Shown: piece after piece, positions 1-11,821 of the stretch | Numbering within the stretch: position 1 is the stretch's first letter | Layout: each line of letters begins with the position of its first letter | Source of the DNA: Membranipora membranacea | Taxonomy: Eukaryota > Bryozoa > Gymnolaemata > Cheilostomatida > Membraniporidae | Direction of reading: 5' to 3' | Length of the DNA: 64,000 nucleotides | NCBI GenBank assembly: GCA_914767715.1 | Contig: OU612066.1 | Coordinates: 7,695,001 to 7,759,000, forward strand | The notes under the pieces: model-generated | Database searches by the model: none | The model's input: the letters and a program-made list of their open reading frames with translations, nothing else | What the model was told of the DNA's origin: nothing | Made by a program: the position numbers and the translations under genes

Positions 1-3000
1 GCTGACAAGTTAAACCAAAACATACTATCTCCATGTAATTTTTCAATTATTACAAAATTCAAATCAGCTCATCGCCCAGTTTTAACTCGTTAAATAGAAT
101 TATAAAAGGTGATGATTCTCAGGTTGTCGTAGAAACCAGACAGTGCCAGTCTCTTTTGTCCACTTTTAATCCACTTAGATGAATAACTTCCCTGACATTA
201 GCAAAATTTTCTCAATTATTGAACTTTTATGGATTTCAAATCATCTTGGTTCTACCGTTTGACCGTACTTTTGAATTTAGAGGAGTTGTCTGCTCACTTA
301 CCCTTCATTCTGTAGATAGAACCAGGCATCAACAACACTGGCACCATTACAACCATCGATAAACCTGTTGCATGAGATTATGCTTTGTACTGCCATCTGG
401 TCCTGAAATTGACCCTGAGATTGAATAGACCACCTATCTGCAGCGACAGCTACAATAAAAGAGTTGATCCTATCCTTACAACAATTGGTTCAAACATTCA
501 ATATGAAATGGCAAAAAATCATAAAAAATAGTATCGAAAAGTATTTCTGTGGAATGCATTTGATTTTTCAAACCAAAACTCATTTGAAGGGTTACACTGT
601 TGAACCAGAGAGTTGAGCAACATCAAGAGTTTTACATGCTCTGTAGCCGTACTAAAAAGTCTAAATGTTTACAGATAGCAAAGGTGTTAGTAGAGACGAG
701 GGCTGTTTTTGAGAGGTGTGTAGGGTTGATCAAGAATGCAAACAGTTATGTTATTGATACAGAATACTCTGTTTGCTCTATAGATTACATGAAGGATCAT
801 CCTGGGCTGCCAGAAAACCACAAAATGATAAGATAATTGTGGAGAAATATTTTTAACTTTTGGGCAGACGCTCCACCATTTGTCACTACAATGGCATAAC
901 CAAATGATTAAAGTGATAAGGAATAATCTGTACTTTTAAGGTATCAAGGCCGAATTTTCACTTTTCCATTCTTGCCTTGCCCATGCATAACACATTATTT
1001 GTAACTCATAATTGGGCCTTCGAGTTGTGTTGTTAATCATTGAGATGAGAAAGTTGTAACTTACAGAATTTCTACAACTTGTTCAGCTTCAGATTAAGCG
1101 TCATCGATTAAATATTGGCTTGATACAGGCTATACCTGCTGACACCTACTTGGGTCAACCTAGCTTTTTATTGTGCGATACTGTGTGGTGTTAACCTGTC
1201 TATCCTATCTGAGCAGGGATCTTAACTTCTAACTGTTACTTATAATGGTCATGGATATTTCATAAAATTTGTTCCAAGAAAGTTTAATCTGCTGCCTTTG
1301 CAATGTAAAGGTTCATAGTCTATTCTATGGGGAGTGATATTTTTCATCATCACAAGGTCATTGGCCACAATCTTATCGCAGGTCTTGAAATTGATAATAA
1401 AAACTTTGATGACTAAATGTGTATATATATATCAGACATCGATAAGGCAGGAATGGTAGAGAGCCTTATCTAAGGCATAACATTGTTTGTAACTGCTTAC
1501 CACTTTTTCAAACAGTCATGTTTTCATATTAAACATAAGCTTCATGAGCTTCAATATTTGACCAAGTAATGTCCCGTTGATGGGTATTGACAATATACTG
1601 GCATGTTTAATATAAAGTTTGAAGTAGGAGAGATAAGCAAAGAAAGTGTGCCCATATTAGAATTATGGTCCTGCTATGTCAGCAACTCCACTTGACTTCT
1701 TTGTCCCCTGCACTTCAAACTACTCTTCAAATCTTTTTATAAGAATTATGTTGTCCAAAGCAGGCTCAAACTTATTTGATTAAACTGGAATGAGTCGGCG
1801 GTTTTCTGAGACATCCCCAATAGAGGGTAGGAATGACTGTTGGACTTGGGAGGAGGTAGGGTAAGGCTATAAACTAATAAATTGTTCAAAAAAGAGCTTT
1901 CTAAATATTGTTGCATTTGTTTCTACATGTCGCCAGAGACAATGAGAGAAAACAACTCCTGTCTATCTTTCGGCCAATACTGTCAAACCTGAAAGATTCA
2001 CTCTGTAGAAAATAGTCAAACATATGGGCCGTTTTATTAATGATGGCTGGTTGCAAAGGTGAGCTATACTTACAAGCTGTAGAGAAAGCCCATGAAGAAG
2101 CACATTGACCCTGATCCATGGCTGGGTGGATGTAAGAGTCCGGCCACTTCTCTCTGGCATCAAAGTATGTACTGAACCTCTCCTCTGGATCGATCTGTAG
2201 CGGGTTGAGCCGGACTACCTCTGATCTAGGCTTGTCTGTACCGAGATAGTAACCTAGTCCATCTCTCACTGAGTCACCATTGAACTTGTCGTAAGTCGCA
2301 GCAGTCCATCTTAAAAGAAAAGTCAGATCGTTCAAGGGCTATCAGGAGATAAAGTGTGGTTTCTGGTGTAAATATCGATTAAAATCGATTTTTATGAACA
2401 TAACTCAATTATGCCCGTACTGTGCTATTGTTTTGATCGGGAATCACATAGGGATAACTTCTAGGGTCCGCAGTGTGAACCTTGTCCAGTAGGTGTAAGT
2501 AAGGGATTATATTCATCTCTGGATTAGATATGGTGACACGTTGGTGATAAAACAAAAAGGCGAAGCTGGATCGATGTCAGACAAAAGGGATTATTTGGAG
2601 CACAGGTGGCCAGAAAATAATTCTTTTCCAAGATGACACTGTCTTCCGCTTTCCAGAAGCTCCTTTCTGGGGTTATTGTTTAAAAATGTAGCCTTTGTTT
2701 TGAGGGTGTCCTTGCTGCACACACAAAAAGCCTTTCTGGGCATCAGAGTTGTTATCTACTAGATTGAGTTGTTAATTCATCACTTTCCGTTTGGTATTTT
2801 GCATCCGATTATTGCTCACTCTGATCTTGATAGCAGAATGAGCTCAGCATCCAAATATGAAGCAAGTCATATCATGATATTTGCACAATGATTATTTTGT
2901 TAGCTTTTTAATTTATAAGTCTACCCTGCTGGCTGTGCTTGAGCGAGAGCAAACTGACCTAGTGATCTCTTATCACTTAACTTGAATTCTCAGACAGATG

Positions 3001-6000
3001 CCAATGTACTATTGAAGCTCTTCGGATCTTAGGCTGTTATGCAAGCCCTCACTAATCTGCTTGATCAACACTTGAAGTTGACGCTGGAATGACTGATAAT
3101 TTAATACCAAGGTTTCATGGGGGATTCCAAATCTTAATGAAAAGTTTTGGAGTCTCTTGAACTACACCGATTTGTGAAATATGTAAATTGACTGAAAAGT
3201 AATCCAAAAATTAAATAATGGAATTTTAACAAAGGTTGTTTTACCTTTTTGTTTGTGCCCTGATGTCGGTTGAGAGGTGAGAGGGGCTGGTGCGTGGCGT
3301 GGCTGCCCCATCTAAAACCGTAGCATTATCTGATAGTGCATAACAAAAACATACCACTTGTAGCTTCAAGCTAGATAAAACATAATAATATATGAAAAAT
3401 GAACTTTATCTTCTGCTCAAGAGGCGGCAACATATTTGTGGTATTCAACGTATGTAGTTATTCCAAAAACTATCTCCAGCTCTTTTTTAATATAATTTTT
3501 TTGGGTCAAAATTTATCAACAATCTTTTTTGTTTCATCGTGAATAAAAAGGACTCCTCTCATCACACGTTTATATGCCCCAACTTATAAGAATGCCACAG
3601 TAGTTTTTTATGTTGCAACTTAACTAGTTAGAGTGATATATTAAATGTCTGTCCCTCAGTATTCGACAAACTACCTTACCTCTCCCATTATAATTTTATT
3701 GTTAAATGTCCTTTTTTTTCCATCAATTGAATTAAAAAGTGCTCAAGGGGATGTAACCCTTGTGGGAAAATTTGTTTCCTTAAATTAGATTTTTTTGATG
3801 CCAAGAATTGGAGATTTTTGCACCTTGTGATTATTTGCATCATTCCCACCCTCAACCCAGTACCACCCCCAACCCAGTAAATCCCTTACTTAAGAAACTT
3901 CAGTGCCCCTATAGAGATCTCAGCAACAATATCATATCCAAGAATGGAAGGAAATGTAGCGTGAGAAACATTTCTCACACCAATTGAAGTAATTACCCAT
4001 TATGTGTCGATAATAAATATTGATTATAGTAAAACTTTAAATTTGTTCAATTAATTGGCCTAAGATTAAATCAATTTTACTATTGATTAGAGTACTTCAT
4101 CTGTAGATTTTTGGCAAATATTCAAACTTATGGCACTCTATTCATGAACCCATACATTCAGTGCGCTAATGATACAACGCTGATATCACACTTGGATAAT
4201 CTGTACCTTATTATTTACAGTCTTACAGAGACAAAAACGCTGCTGCATGTTTTGTGCCTGGCTGTGGGTAAATAAACTTTATATATTGTGCTCAGGTCAT
4301 GTCACATATTCTGCGCTAAAGGCCCCATTTCCGCAAAGGGCATATTCCTGCACACGGCCAATTCCTGCAAAGGCCATATTTCTGCACAGAGCTAATTCCT
4401 ACAAAGGCCATGTGGGAAGTGCTGCCACATTAAGTATACTGACCCATATCTTCCAGAGTTGATTCTGTTGACTAGATCCTGATTATTGATGCACACCTCA
4501 GTCTCACATTGCCACACCTGGATCGGGTTTACAGTGTTTTGTAGAACGCATAGACTAGAAAAAAGCAAACATTCATATGGTAAACTGTAGTAATGTTTCG
4601 CCCCGTGGGTGGCCTTGAGATATCGCACAGAATGTAAGCGTTGACCAGATAAGATTAGAAACAGGGTCCACCCATCAAACAGCGTCAGGTGTGTTTATTT
4701 TCAAGGGCTTGTCGCAGCTTGGTGACAACTGGAGCATCATACATATTTTGTTAGAAAGTGCAATCAATCTTTTGACTGGGCAAAGACTTAAACTCACCAT
4801 TGGTTACATTCCTTCTTCACAGACTGGCCGGCCTGGTAAACACGTCCCTCAAATATACACTGGTCTATCGAAATATAAAAAGATGTATCAATTAATTAAA
4901 TATTCATTATAATTTTTTGGTAATGAAAATGACCTGGACTGTTGGTGTCCATGTCGAAACCAAAATAAGGAAACAAGCCAGAAACAAAGACGACCAGGTG
5001 ACAATGAAAAGTGCCTGGGAAACAATATTATAACATCAAAGCATCATAAAAACTACTGCTACTGTTTTTCATTGGGTTCTCTATTCTGTTTTGTCACGGG
5101 CCCTCATCGTACGGTATTTAATGACTGCTATCAGCTCAGTGACCTGAGCGTCTCCAACGGACATGAAACGAGAGGACATTCCTTAGATAAACAAGCAATA
5201 CTGTAATACCAACGCCATCATTCACAACCTTAGTATTACATAACATTATAGCTTTAGCCTCGCAAACTCCTAGAGTCTGCAGAAGGTGGCGTCAAAATCT
5301 AGCCGTAATCTACCGTACTCAAAATGGAAGCGGCTGTATGGCGGGATGGTGAAGCATGGTTACTCAAGTGGCATAAATTATTGAATTTAATCAGAATAAT
5401 GAATGGAATTCAGCTGATCAAAAGTAAGCAACAAGGCTTCATAGACTCTCGCAGCCAGCTGTCAAGCGCTCTTGACCCGAAATCCTAACATTTGAACACC
5501 CTGACAAGTCCCTGACAAGTCCCTGACAAGTAATATTACGCTCGATTATTACGAGACCAATGTTTGGTATAAGGCTCAAGAGGCTAAACACAAGAAACGA
5601 AATGTTAATATTCTTACCTACAAGCAAATAAATCCGGCATACATTACATAATACATGCAGGGATGACAAGAAATTTATGGTACAGTCAATACAGCCATAC
5701 TTGATAAATGCCAAATTATCATTAAAAAAACTTTGCACATTACCTAGTAGACAATGGACAAAGAGTCAAATTTTATCATTTTTCTCTTTGCAGATGTCCT
5801 TCAGACAGTGCCCCACAGGGGAAACCCTAGTAATGTATATTGCACTGTGTTGGCTTGTCTCCAGGTGTTCAAATTTAAGTTCAAAACTCTCCGTTTATTC
5901 CAATATACAATTAACCCAAGGTTCTGAATCCTGATAAAAATATGAAGCTACCAAAAACGTGTAATTTAGAAGCTCTGCAAAATCTTGGCCAATCTATTTT

Positions 6001-6555
6001 TTTCTACGTCCCATCCCTATGTTGATATAGAAACAGCGGTATTTTTATGTGTTATTATTTTATGTTGCATAATGGTATGAATCAATGACTCAAGACTTTG
6101 GCTGAGGTATAAACATAAATATATAAATTTTTATATGTTTTTGGGTATATAATGACATTTTATAACAATAAAAATCAGTTACGGTACAGATCTGTTTTCA
6201 TAAAATGGACAATATTGGAAGAGCGGCAGTCGGTACTTAATTGATCAAATGAGCTGATCTTCTAAAAAAAATGCAACTCACTGTCAGGTTCTCGAGGTCT
6301 TACAGTTACAGGTTTCTCTGCGCAGACATCGTCATAGTCAGGACAGCAATCCTCAGCGTTATGTATAGCGCAGAACTGATCACAGTAACACAGTGTGTCC
6401 TTTAAAGGTACTGTACATGTGTCATCTCTACCTGGGCAGCACTGCTGGGGACGTCGCGTCAGACAGTAGTTACCAGGAAACCTCCGTCGGTGATTAACAG
6501 TAACGCTGCTCACCCCGACGATAAGTAATAATATCGCTGCTGCTGCACACCGCAT
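1..6555 (-). CDS. TINAG/TINAGL-like secreted protein, 5' part (3' end outside window)
   Basis: Five exons join in frame on the minus strand: 6555-6282, 4864-4798, 4554-4444, 2309-2074 and 449-302, giving the first 278 residues. The ATG at 6555 begins a signal peptide (MRCAAAAILLLIVGVSS). A somatomedin-B domain follows, with eight cysteines and the signature CCPDYDDVC. Exons 2-3 form a short vWC-like cysteine segment (ECNQC, then VWQCETEVC). Exons 4-5 start a papain-like C1 domain reading DQGQCASSWAFSTAS and then AADRWSIQS. In an active protease the Ser before Trp would be the nucleophile Cys. That Cys-to-Ser change is the hallmark of the TINAG/TINAGL family, which are non-catalytic basement-membrane proteins. 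The last visible exon ends at a GTAAGT donor (301-296), and no further exon is recognisable in 1-290, so the rest lies off the left edge. The ATG at 6645 is in frame but would place a non-signal stretch first, so I prefer 6555. I am sure of the family but cannot separate TINAG from TINAGL1. Confidence 0.88.
450..2073 (-). other. TINAG-like intron between the two papain-like exons
   Basis: The GTAAGTA donor (2073 downward) and the TTTTATTGTAG acceptor (460-450) define this 1.6 kb intron. It holds a short (TA)n run near 1420. I see no coding exon, RNA gene or recognisable mobile element in it. Confidence 0.75.
2310..4443 (-). other. TINAG-like intron between vWC-like and papain-like exons
   Basis: This 2.1 kb intron separates the exon ending in RYG from the exon starting WTAATYDKF. 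Apart from the degenerate direct repeats near 4326-4412, I see nothing in it that I can name. Confidence 0.7.
4326..4412. repeat. Degenerate short tandem repeat
   Basis: About four imperfect copies of an 18-20 base motif (roughly GGCCATATTCCTGCAAA) lie next to each other. They sit inside the TINAG-like intron, about 30 bases beyond the splice donor of the exon at 4554-4444. The copies have diverged, so this is an old, low-copy repeat. Confidence 0.55.
5499..5531. repeat. Three perfect copies of an 11-base repeat
   Basis: The unit CCCTGACAAGT occurs three times head to tail without a mismatch. It lies in the first coding-region intron of the TINAG-like gene. No function is evident. Confidence 0.9.
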
Positions 6556-7809
6556 CTTTCCTGATGGCAGTCCAAAACTAAAGTGTGCACCCCTACAAAA
6601 CAAGCTTGAGAGGCAGAGCACTTTATCTGCACTATCTGGTGTCAATATGATATTTCAGTTATAAGATAGTATGTGGGATATGCTAAACTGATCTCAAATC
6701 TGACTCAGTTATGCGGCATCAGATACCTGCACACACTGAATATAATATGAACCAATGATTTGCATACCCTACACACACTCACGCTGGGTAAATACTGTAG
6801 TTAAGGTGAAGCCTATCTCCTCAAAGAGGCGTGTTCATATAGCTTGTGTAGTGTTATGCTCACCTATAATTCATGATATTTTAATATTATCTTATCAAGC
6901 CAAACCAAACCAATTCAGGGCATATCAAGTAAAGTAACAAGTGTTTTCAAGGGTCAGTCATTAAGCTGGGGTTAGAGATGAATGCTCATAAGTTCATCAT
7001 ATTATATGTGTACGGTATTATCTCAGTTTTAACCGTGATATTTGTATGATGTCTGAAATTAGAAAAACTTATGGCAGATAATAGCTACCTGGTCTGGTCC
7101 TCAAGTAAACATTATGTCTGTTAATCTCTTAAAGAATCTACCCCTTTGACACAGTGCAAGCAAATGACAGACTAAGCTTCTACAGATTCTCAGCTTTTGA
7201 ATTAATATATCGATCCTTTATATTTTGAATCCTTATGAATGACAGCGATATATCGTTTAGGAGTTTTTATCCACCTACATTGACTTGTCACTATCTTTAA
7301 AATTTTAGAGAGAGTCAATAATAAACTATGGATATTTTTGTATCCCTAAACTCCTCAGACAATCTGCTGTGTGATAAAAATAAGGGTTTTATTAGCTGCT
7401 AATGATTGATATCCATTGCCATCGTAATCATTAAGCATTATCTTGACAAGTTTTTGGACTCGAGTAATGAGAAAACAACTCCTAAGACTACAACAATTGG
7501 TTACTGGCGTGACGAGAAAAATCATACTGAGTGAAGTCATCATTGTTGGCCAATTCCATTCAGAGAAACACGCTGACATTGTTATGAAAGATAGTGAGGC
7601 AATTAAGTATGGAGTTAGATCTTTCAGTAAATACTACTAAATACTTGTTTCTCCAGGTGTTGTTTTCATTCATACACCAGACTTATGGATTTGGGTGAGC
7701 ATATTTACCAACGATCCATCAGGTACCCAAGTGATTTGTTGTTGTGGTGAATTTTTGTGTAAAATAGAAAAATGTTGGTTAATTGGCTATGTATTTATTC
7801 CAGGATAGA

Positions 7810-7843
7810 ATCACAGAGTAAGGATATATCCTTACTCTGTGAT
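7810..7843. repeat. 34-base perfect palindrome
   Basis: The arm ATCACAGAGTAAGGATA is followed with no spacer by its exact reverse complement, 17 bases each. A shortened form of the same motif occurs at 20887-20912. This suggests the palindromic ends or remains of a small dispersed element. Confidence 0.9.
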
Positions 7844-7844
7844 A

Positions 7845-7876
7845 GAATATTCAGGTTGTTGAATATTCAGGTTGTT
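7845..7876. repeat. 16-base direct duplication beside the palindrome
   Basis: GAATATTCAGGTTGTT occurs twice in a row, one base after the end of the 34-base palindrome. It could be a target-site or slippage duplication. Confidence 0.9.
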
Positions 7877-8103
7877 GTTTACATTCTGTGTTTGAGTCAT
7901 TATGCAATGTCAGTTTGAACTGAAAATGTAAATATATGTACATGATGTAATGATACTAATGGACACTGTCACTTCCCAAGGATATGTGTGTGTGATTCAG
8001 GGAAGGTTGTGAGTTGTTTTGTAGATTTTGTCTGCAACCTCAAGCTGTAATGTATAAAATTTTGCCGTGAAATATGCTCCCCATTCATCAAACTCTTGAT
8101 GGT

Positions 8104-8343
8104 TCATTCACCGAACCCTGGAGGTCTGTCTGCTTTTAGCATCATCATAAGGTTTCCAAACACTGCCTCAATAGCATCATCGACACAAAATTTACTACCC
8201 ATTAATGCATTGCTGCGAAACCTTGGTTGCCCTTTAATGAAATGTCTCTTTTCAAAAGAACCAACCACTTCATTAGAAACTTGAAAAACTGATCGTAGGC
8301 ATTCACTTTTATATTTGTATGAAATAATGTTTGAAATAGAAGC
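8104..8343 (-). other. Unidentified minus-strand open frame, possible terminal exon
   Basis: Downstream of a good acceptor (CTCAGCTAG, ending at 8344) the minus strand stays open for 79 codons to a TGA at 8106-8104. The peptide has ordinary protein composition, with stretches such as FCVDDAIEAVFGNL and the end ADRPPGFGE. I do not recognise the family. It could be the last exon of a small gene, a retrocopied fragment of a gene elsewhere, or chance. No upstream exon and no AATAAA poly(A) signal were found. It lies just upstream of the NHL-protein gene, on the opposite strand. Confidence 0.35.
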
Positions 8344-8717
8344 CTAGCTGAGCAGCCAAGAGGTGTTGAAAAATTTAATTTTCTATTGGCGAAAAATAAC
8401 AAGTCAGCATTTCCTTGTCATGTTTCCATTTACTAAGTGGGAATGAATTTCTAGCATGATATGGAAACCTCATTACTTTTGATGGAAGGTTAGTGACGGA
8501 AGCATTCCATTAATTGTACATCACATCGTCCGACGCTTATTTTTTGCAGATTATTTTCCCTATAAGTCATTAAGGTATTTTGGGTTCGGGGCTTGGGCAT
8601 GGAGCTTATAATAATTATAGAGAAAATATCTTGTAAAAAAGCGAAAAATATAATTATGCAAATTTTGTGGTACTAAATGTTTGTCATCGTCACCTCATTT
8701 TAAAAGAAAAAAAAAAG

Positions 8718-11308
8718 ATGATAGGTATTTTTGTGGTCACCTGCCTCAATCCTTTTGACTTGATATCCCTTGCTACTCTCTCTTCTAGAGGCTACCGCGA
8801 GCAGGTAAAAGCCATGTTCCTATCCGTGAACTTGGATGATTTTGTGAACTTCAGTAAAGCGTCCCTCCCTGGATCAAATTATACTGTGAAAGGTATAGCC
8901 GAGGACTCGCTCTATCTGGGAGCTTTCCTAGCTGTATATGGTAATACTATCTTGAGAATTACAAACAATACTGTAACCGATCTCTTCAGGTCCGATATTA
9001 ATATGTCAGGTGAGGTCATGAAATATTAGATTTCTCTCTTCATTTTAATGTTAGGAATAGTGTACTTTTGAAATTTTATTCATGATAAGCATCATTGGAA
9101 TAATTGTATTGTATTTTCTCGTGAATTGATGAGACAACTTCACAAAACAATCGTATAACTGGCCAGTCTATAATATGTAGAGCATTATCAGATTTAGAAC
9201 GCAGAACATGTTTAATCTATCTTCAAGCGCTGGTTACAATAGTCTTGGCCTAAGACTGCATTAGCGGGGTATAAAGTGGAAACTGGAAACAAGAAGATTG
9301 TAATGACTGTGATGAAAAATCCACTTTTTAATATTAAAGTTCCTGCGTCTCGCTACCTTCATAAAGCTCAGATTTGTTATCTTAATCACCTAAAGGTTTG
9401 CTCTTCTTCTAGCTTAGTGGTCACTGTTGCAGCTGTTTGTTCCCTTTGATTTGGATGTTTACTACCCTGTACATTTTATAGGACCCGCGGATGAGCACTT
9501 TGATAATCCATCAGATATTGTTTCTGTTGGCAATCATGAATATGCGATCTCAGACACCAATAATCATTGCCTAAAGCTACTCACTCTCACAGTCACAACT
9601 ATTAAGTGTACTACATATGCTGGAATATGTGGTCCTCATCAAAATGTGTCTGGAAATGGTAGCGCAGAGGATGTTTTTCTTTACCCAACGGGGCTCCATT
9701 ACAGTAGCGATACAAAAACTATCTACGTAGTGTCAACATCACAAGTTCACACAGTTGACGAAGACAGGAAGGTCAGAAAATTATGGATTTCAGAATCCAC
9801 TTTGTCAGCAGGCTTCCTTGCTGATGGCCATCTACTGATTTCATACATGCATGGTGTTCATATTGTCAATTTACAAAAAGCAGACACTTTGCCAATAGGA
9901 GCCGATAACTCCAGCGGCTTTAAGAATGGTCGATTCCACGAGGCAAGGTTCCGCAATCCCCAAGGCTTGATAGTGATTAATAACATGGTGGCGTTGGTGG
10001 CTGATTCTGATAACAATAAAATTAGGCTGATAGACTTTCAACTCAAAAAAGTTACCACTGGTTGTAACTCAGCGGGGAGATTGGAGGGCAGAGGAAAAAG
10101 GATTCCTGAATGTAAACTCAGCCAACCATGGGCTTTACTTTGGATCAATGGCAGAGTGATTGTCAGCACCGAACAGGGAATCATGACAGCAAACATACGA
10201 GGTTTGTGATTACTTAGCCTGATTTTCTACGAATGATATACCCTCAGAGTTTTTGAGGTTCACACAAAACAGTTCCTAATTTGCAACATGTACCCTGTCA
10301 CAAACAGGAATGATCTGCGTCATCAACTCTTCAATTGCATAACAAAAACTTAATGAAGCACATATCATCAATTAATGTAACAAGTTACAACTAACAATCA
10401 TACATGGCTAAGTTAAAGATGTGTGCTTACATAAATCTCTGGGTCCATTTTCAAGTTGTCCTCTCACATTCGATGGGAGCATAACTCAGCTAAGAAGCTA
10501 ATTTTTAAATGGATCATTAACAGCATAAAGCATTAACAAAATAAATTAATATGTATGTGGTTGAAAGTGATCCACTACCGTTTTTGAGAAGAAATTTTGA
10601 TTTTAATTATGACACAACGTCCCTGTTCCATTTAGTTGAGCTTAGATGATGGCGGCCTTCTCAAATTAATCGATGCCAGAATGCTCTCAACTCAGACAGG
10701 CTCACAAATCCTTTGAATAATATCAGCTTTAACGTTGGCAAGCATTGAGGATGAAAGTAATGTCACTCAATCTGATTGTCTTTTTTAGTTGTGAACAATA
10801 TCCAGATCATTGTACTGCTTATTGTTGTGAGCACAGCTATCATTGTCTCTGGGTCATGTCTTACTGCTCGGTATATATCTTACAAATCAAGAAGTAAGTA
10901 GCTTTGTATAATTCATCTACCATCAATATCTGTTCTCATTTTTCGTTTGCTGTAAGTTAGTTTTAAGTTGAAGTTTTCCGAGCATCAACATATCAATACC
11001 TTGCACATGTTTACGTTTAACACCAACTATAGAGCCAACCAAATCAAAGTTAGGAAACAGTCTATCGAATTCATTCCCTTTAGAAATGGTATTATACATC
11101 AATATTACTGCTCCTGCTGGGGCCGACTATAACTGCCACAAGGGAAAATATTACCGTTGTACTTGTGTCAAATATACACTTTATATCTCCAGTGGAAAAA
11201 ATCAGGCTGGCAAAGAAAAAGAACAAGAAGAAAAGAAAGATTAACTCCTCAAGCTCACCAAAGGTCACACTTGTATCTGACAGGGACGTAAAAGCTGATA
11301 AAATATAG
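8718..11308 (+). CDS. Membrane-anchored NHL-repeat protein
   Basis: Exons 8718 (or 8789)-9009, 9482-10201, 10789-10893 and 11193-11308 join in frame to 410 residues. The second exon has the look of NHL six-bladed propeller repeats. Examples are NPSDIVSVGNHEYAISDTNN and, later, NPQGLIVINNMVALVADSDN followed by NKIRLIDF. Exon 3 encodes a hydrophobic helix (IQIIVLLIVVSTAIIVSGSC). Exon 4 gives a lysine-rich tail (AKKKKNKKKRK) and a TAG stop. The predicted topology is an extracellular or lumenal propeller with one TM helix and a short basic cytoplasmic end. The start is uncertain. An ATG at 8718 is in frame and followed by a hydrophobic stretch. However, a strong acceptor (CTCTCTTCTAG) ends at 8788, so a separate signal-peptide exon may lie upstream. 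Substrate and partner are unknown. The gene is convergent with the Ig receptor. Confidence 0.7.
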
Positions 11309-11821
11309 AGAACAAAAGTAAATCTTTAGCTGGTATCAAGTTAGTTAAATCGTCATTGCGATCTGAAAATCAAAATGAGAAGTTCAAAATGGCTTATATT
11401 TGCAGACATTTTGTTGAACAAGGATATAATAAAAATATAATTGCATTTCTAAAAGAATATATTTTGTCAAGGTGTTTTTTTGTGTTAAGTGTACTTGATG
11501 CAAAATGCGACGTTATTACTATTAATCTAAGAAAGAAATTAGCATTATATTGTCAAACTTAGTATTATATTATGAGATAGAACTAAACAGGATTATGGCA
11601 GATCTAAGCTGTGATAGTGAACAAAATTTGGAAATAATGAGATACCATACATAGAATATTCATTTGATAAGTTATATCACATATATATATATATATATCC
11701 TACGCTACAGGTTGGTCTTATAAAAGTCTTCAGTGTCTGTGTTGCTCGGTGGGGCAACTCATCTTTTTCACCCATAGTTTTAAAGAACTCAAAGTACCTC
11801 ACCAATCATTGTATTCACCCT
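11309..11821. other. Convergent intergenic region with candidate poly(A) signal
   Basis: This short gap separates the stop codons of the NHL-protein gene and the Ig receptor. It must contain both 3' untranslated regions. AATAAA at 11428-11433 could end the plus-strand mRNA. An (AT)n run lies near 11681-11698. No other gene is visible. Confidence 0.6.
11428..11433 (+). promoter_or_regulatory. Candidate poly(A) signal of the NHL-protein gene
   Basis: AATAAA lies 120 bases after the TAG stop, in AT-rich DNA. Its position is suitable for 3' end formation. No transcript evidence is available. Confidence 0.4.

Larger units (their letters stand above)
6556..8717. other. Divergent intergenic region, TINAG-like to NHL-protein gene
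   Basis: The two flanking genes read outward, so their promoters and non-coding first exons should lie here. I see no canonical promoter motif. The region holds a 34-base perfect palindrome with an adjacent 16-base duplication (7810-7876) and an unexplained minus-strand open frame (8343-8104). Confidence 0.6.

Noticed and set aside
600-836. 78-codon plus-strand open frame in a TINAG-like intron
   Set aside because: No ATG start, no known motif, and it lies on the strand opposite to the host gene.
5439-5738. Minus-strand open frame with Cys residues considered as the TINAG vWC exon
   Set aside because: The exon at 4864-4798 (DQCIFEGRVYQAGQ) fits the family and both splice phases. This frame does not.
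7443-7640. 65-codon plus-strand open frame between TINAG-like and NHL genes
   Set aside because: A possible upstream NHL exon was considered, but no donor joins it in phase to 8789 and it lacks a signal peptide.
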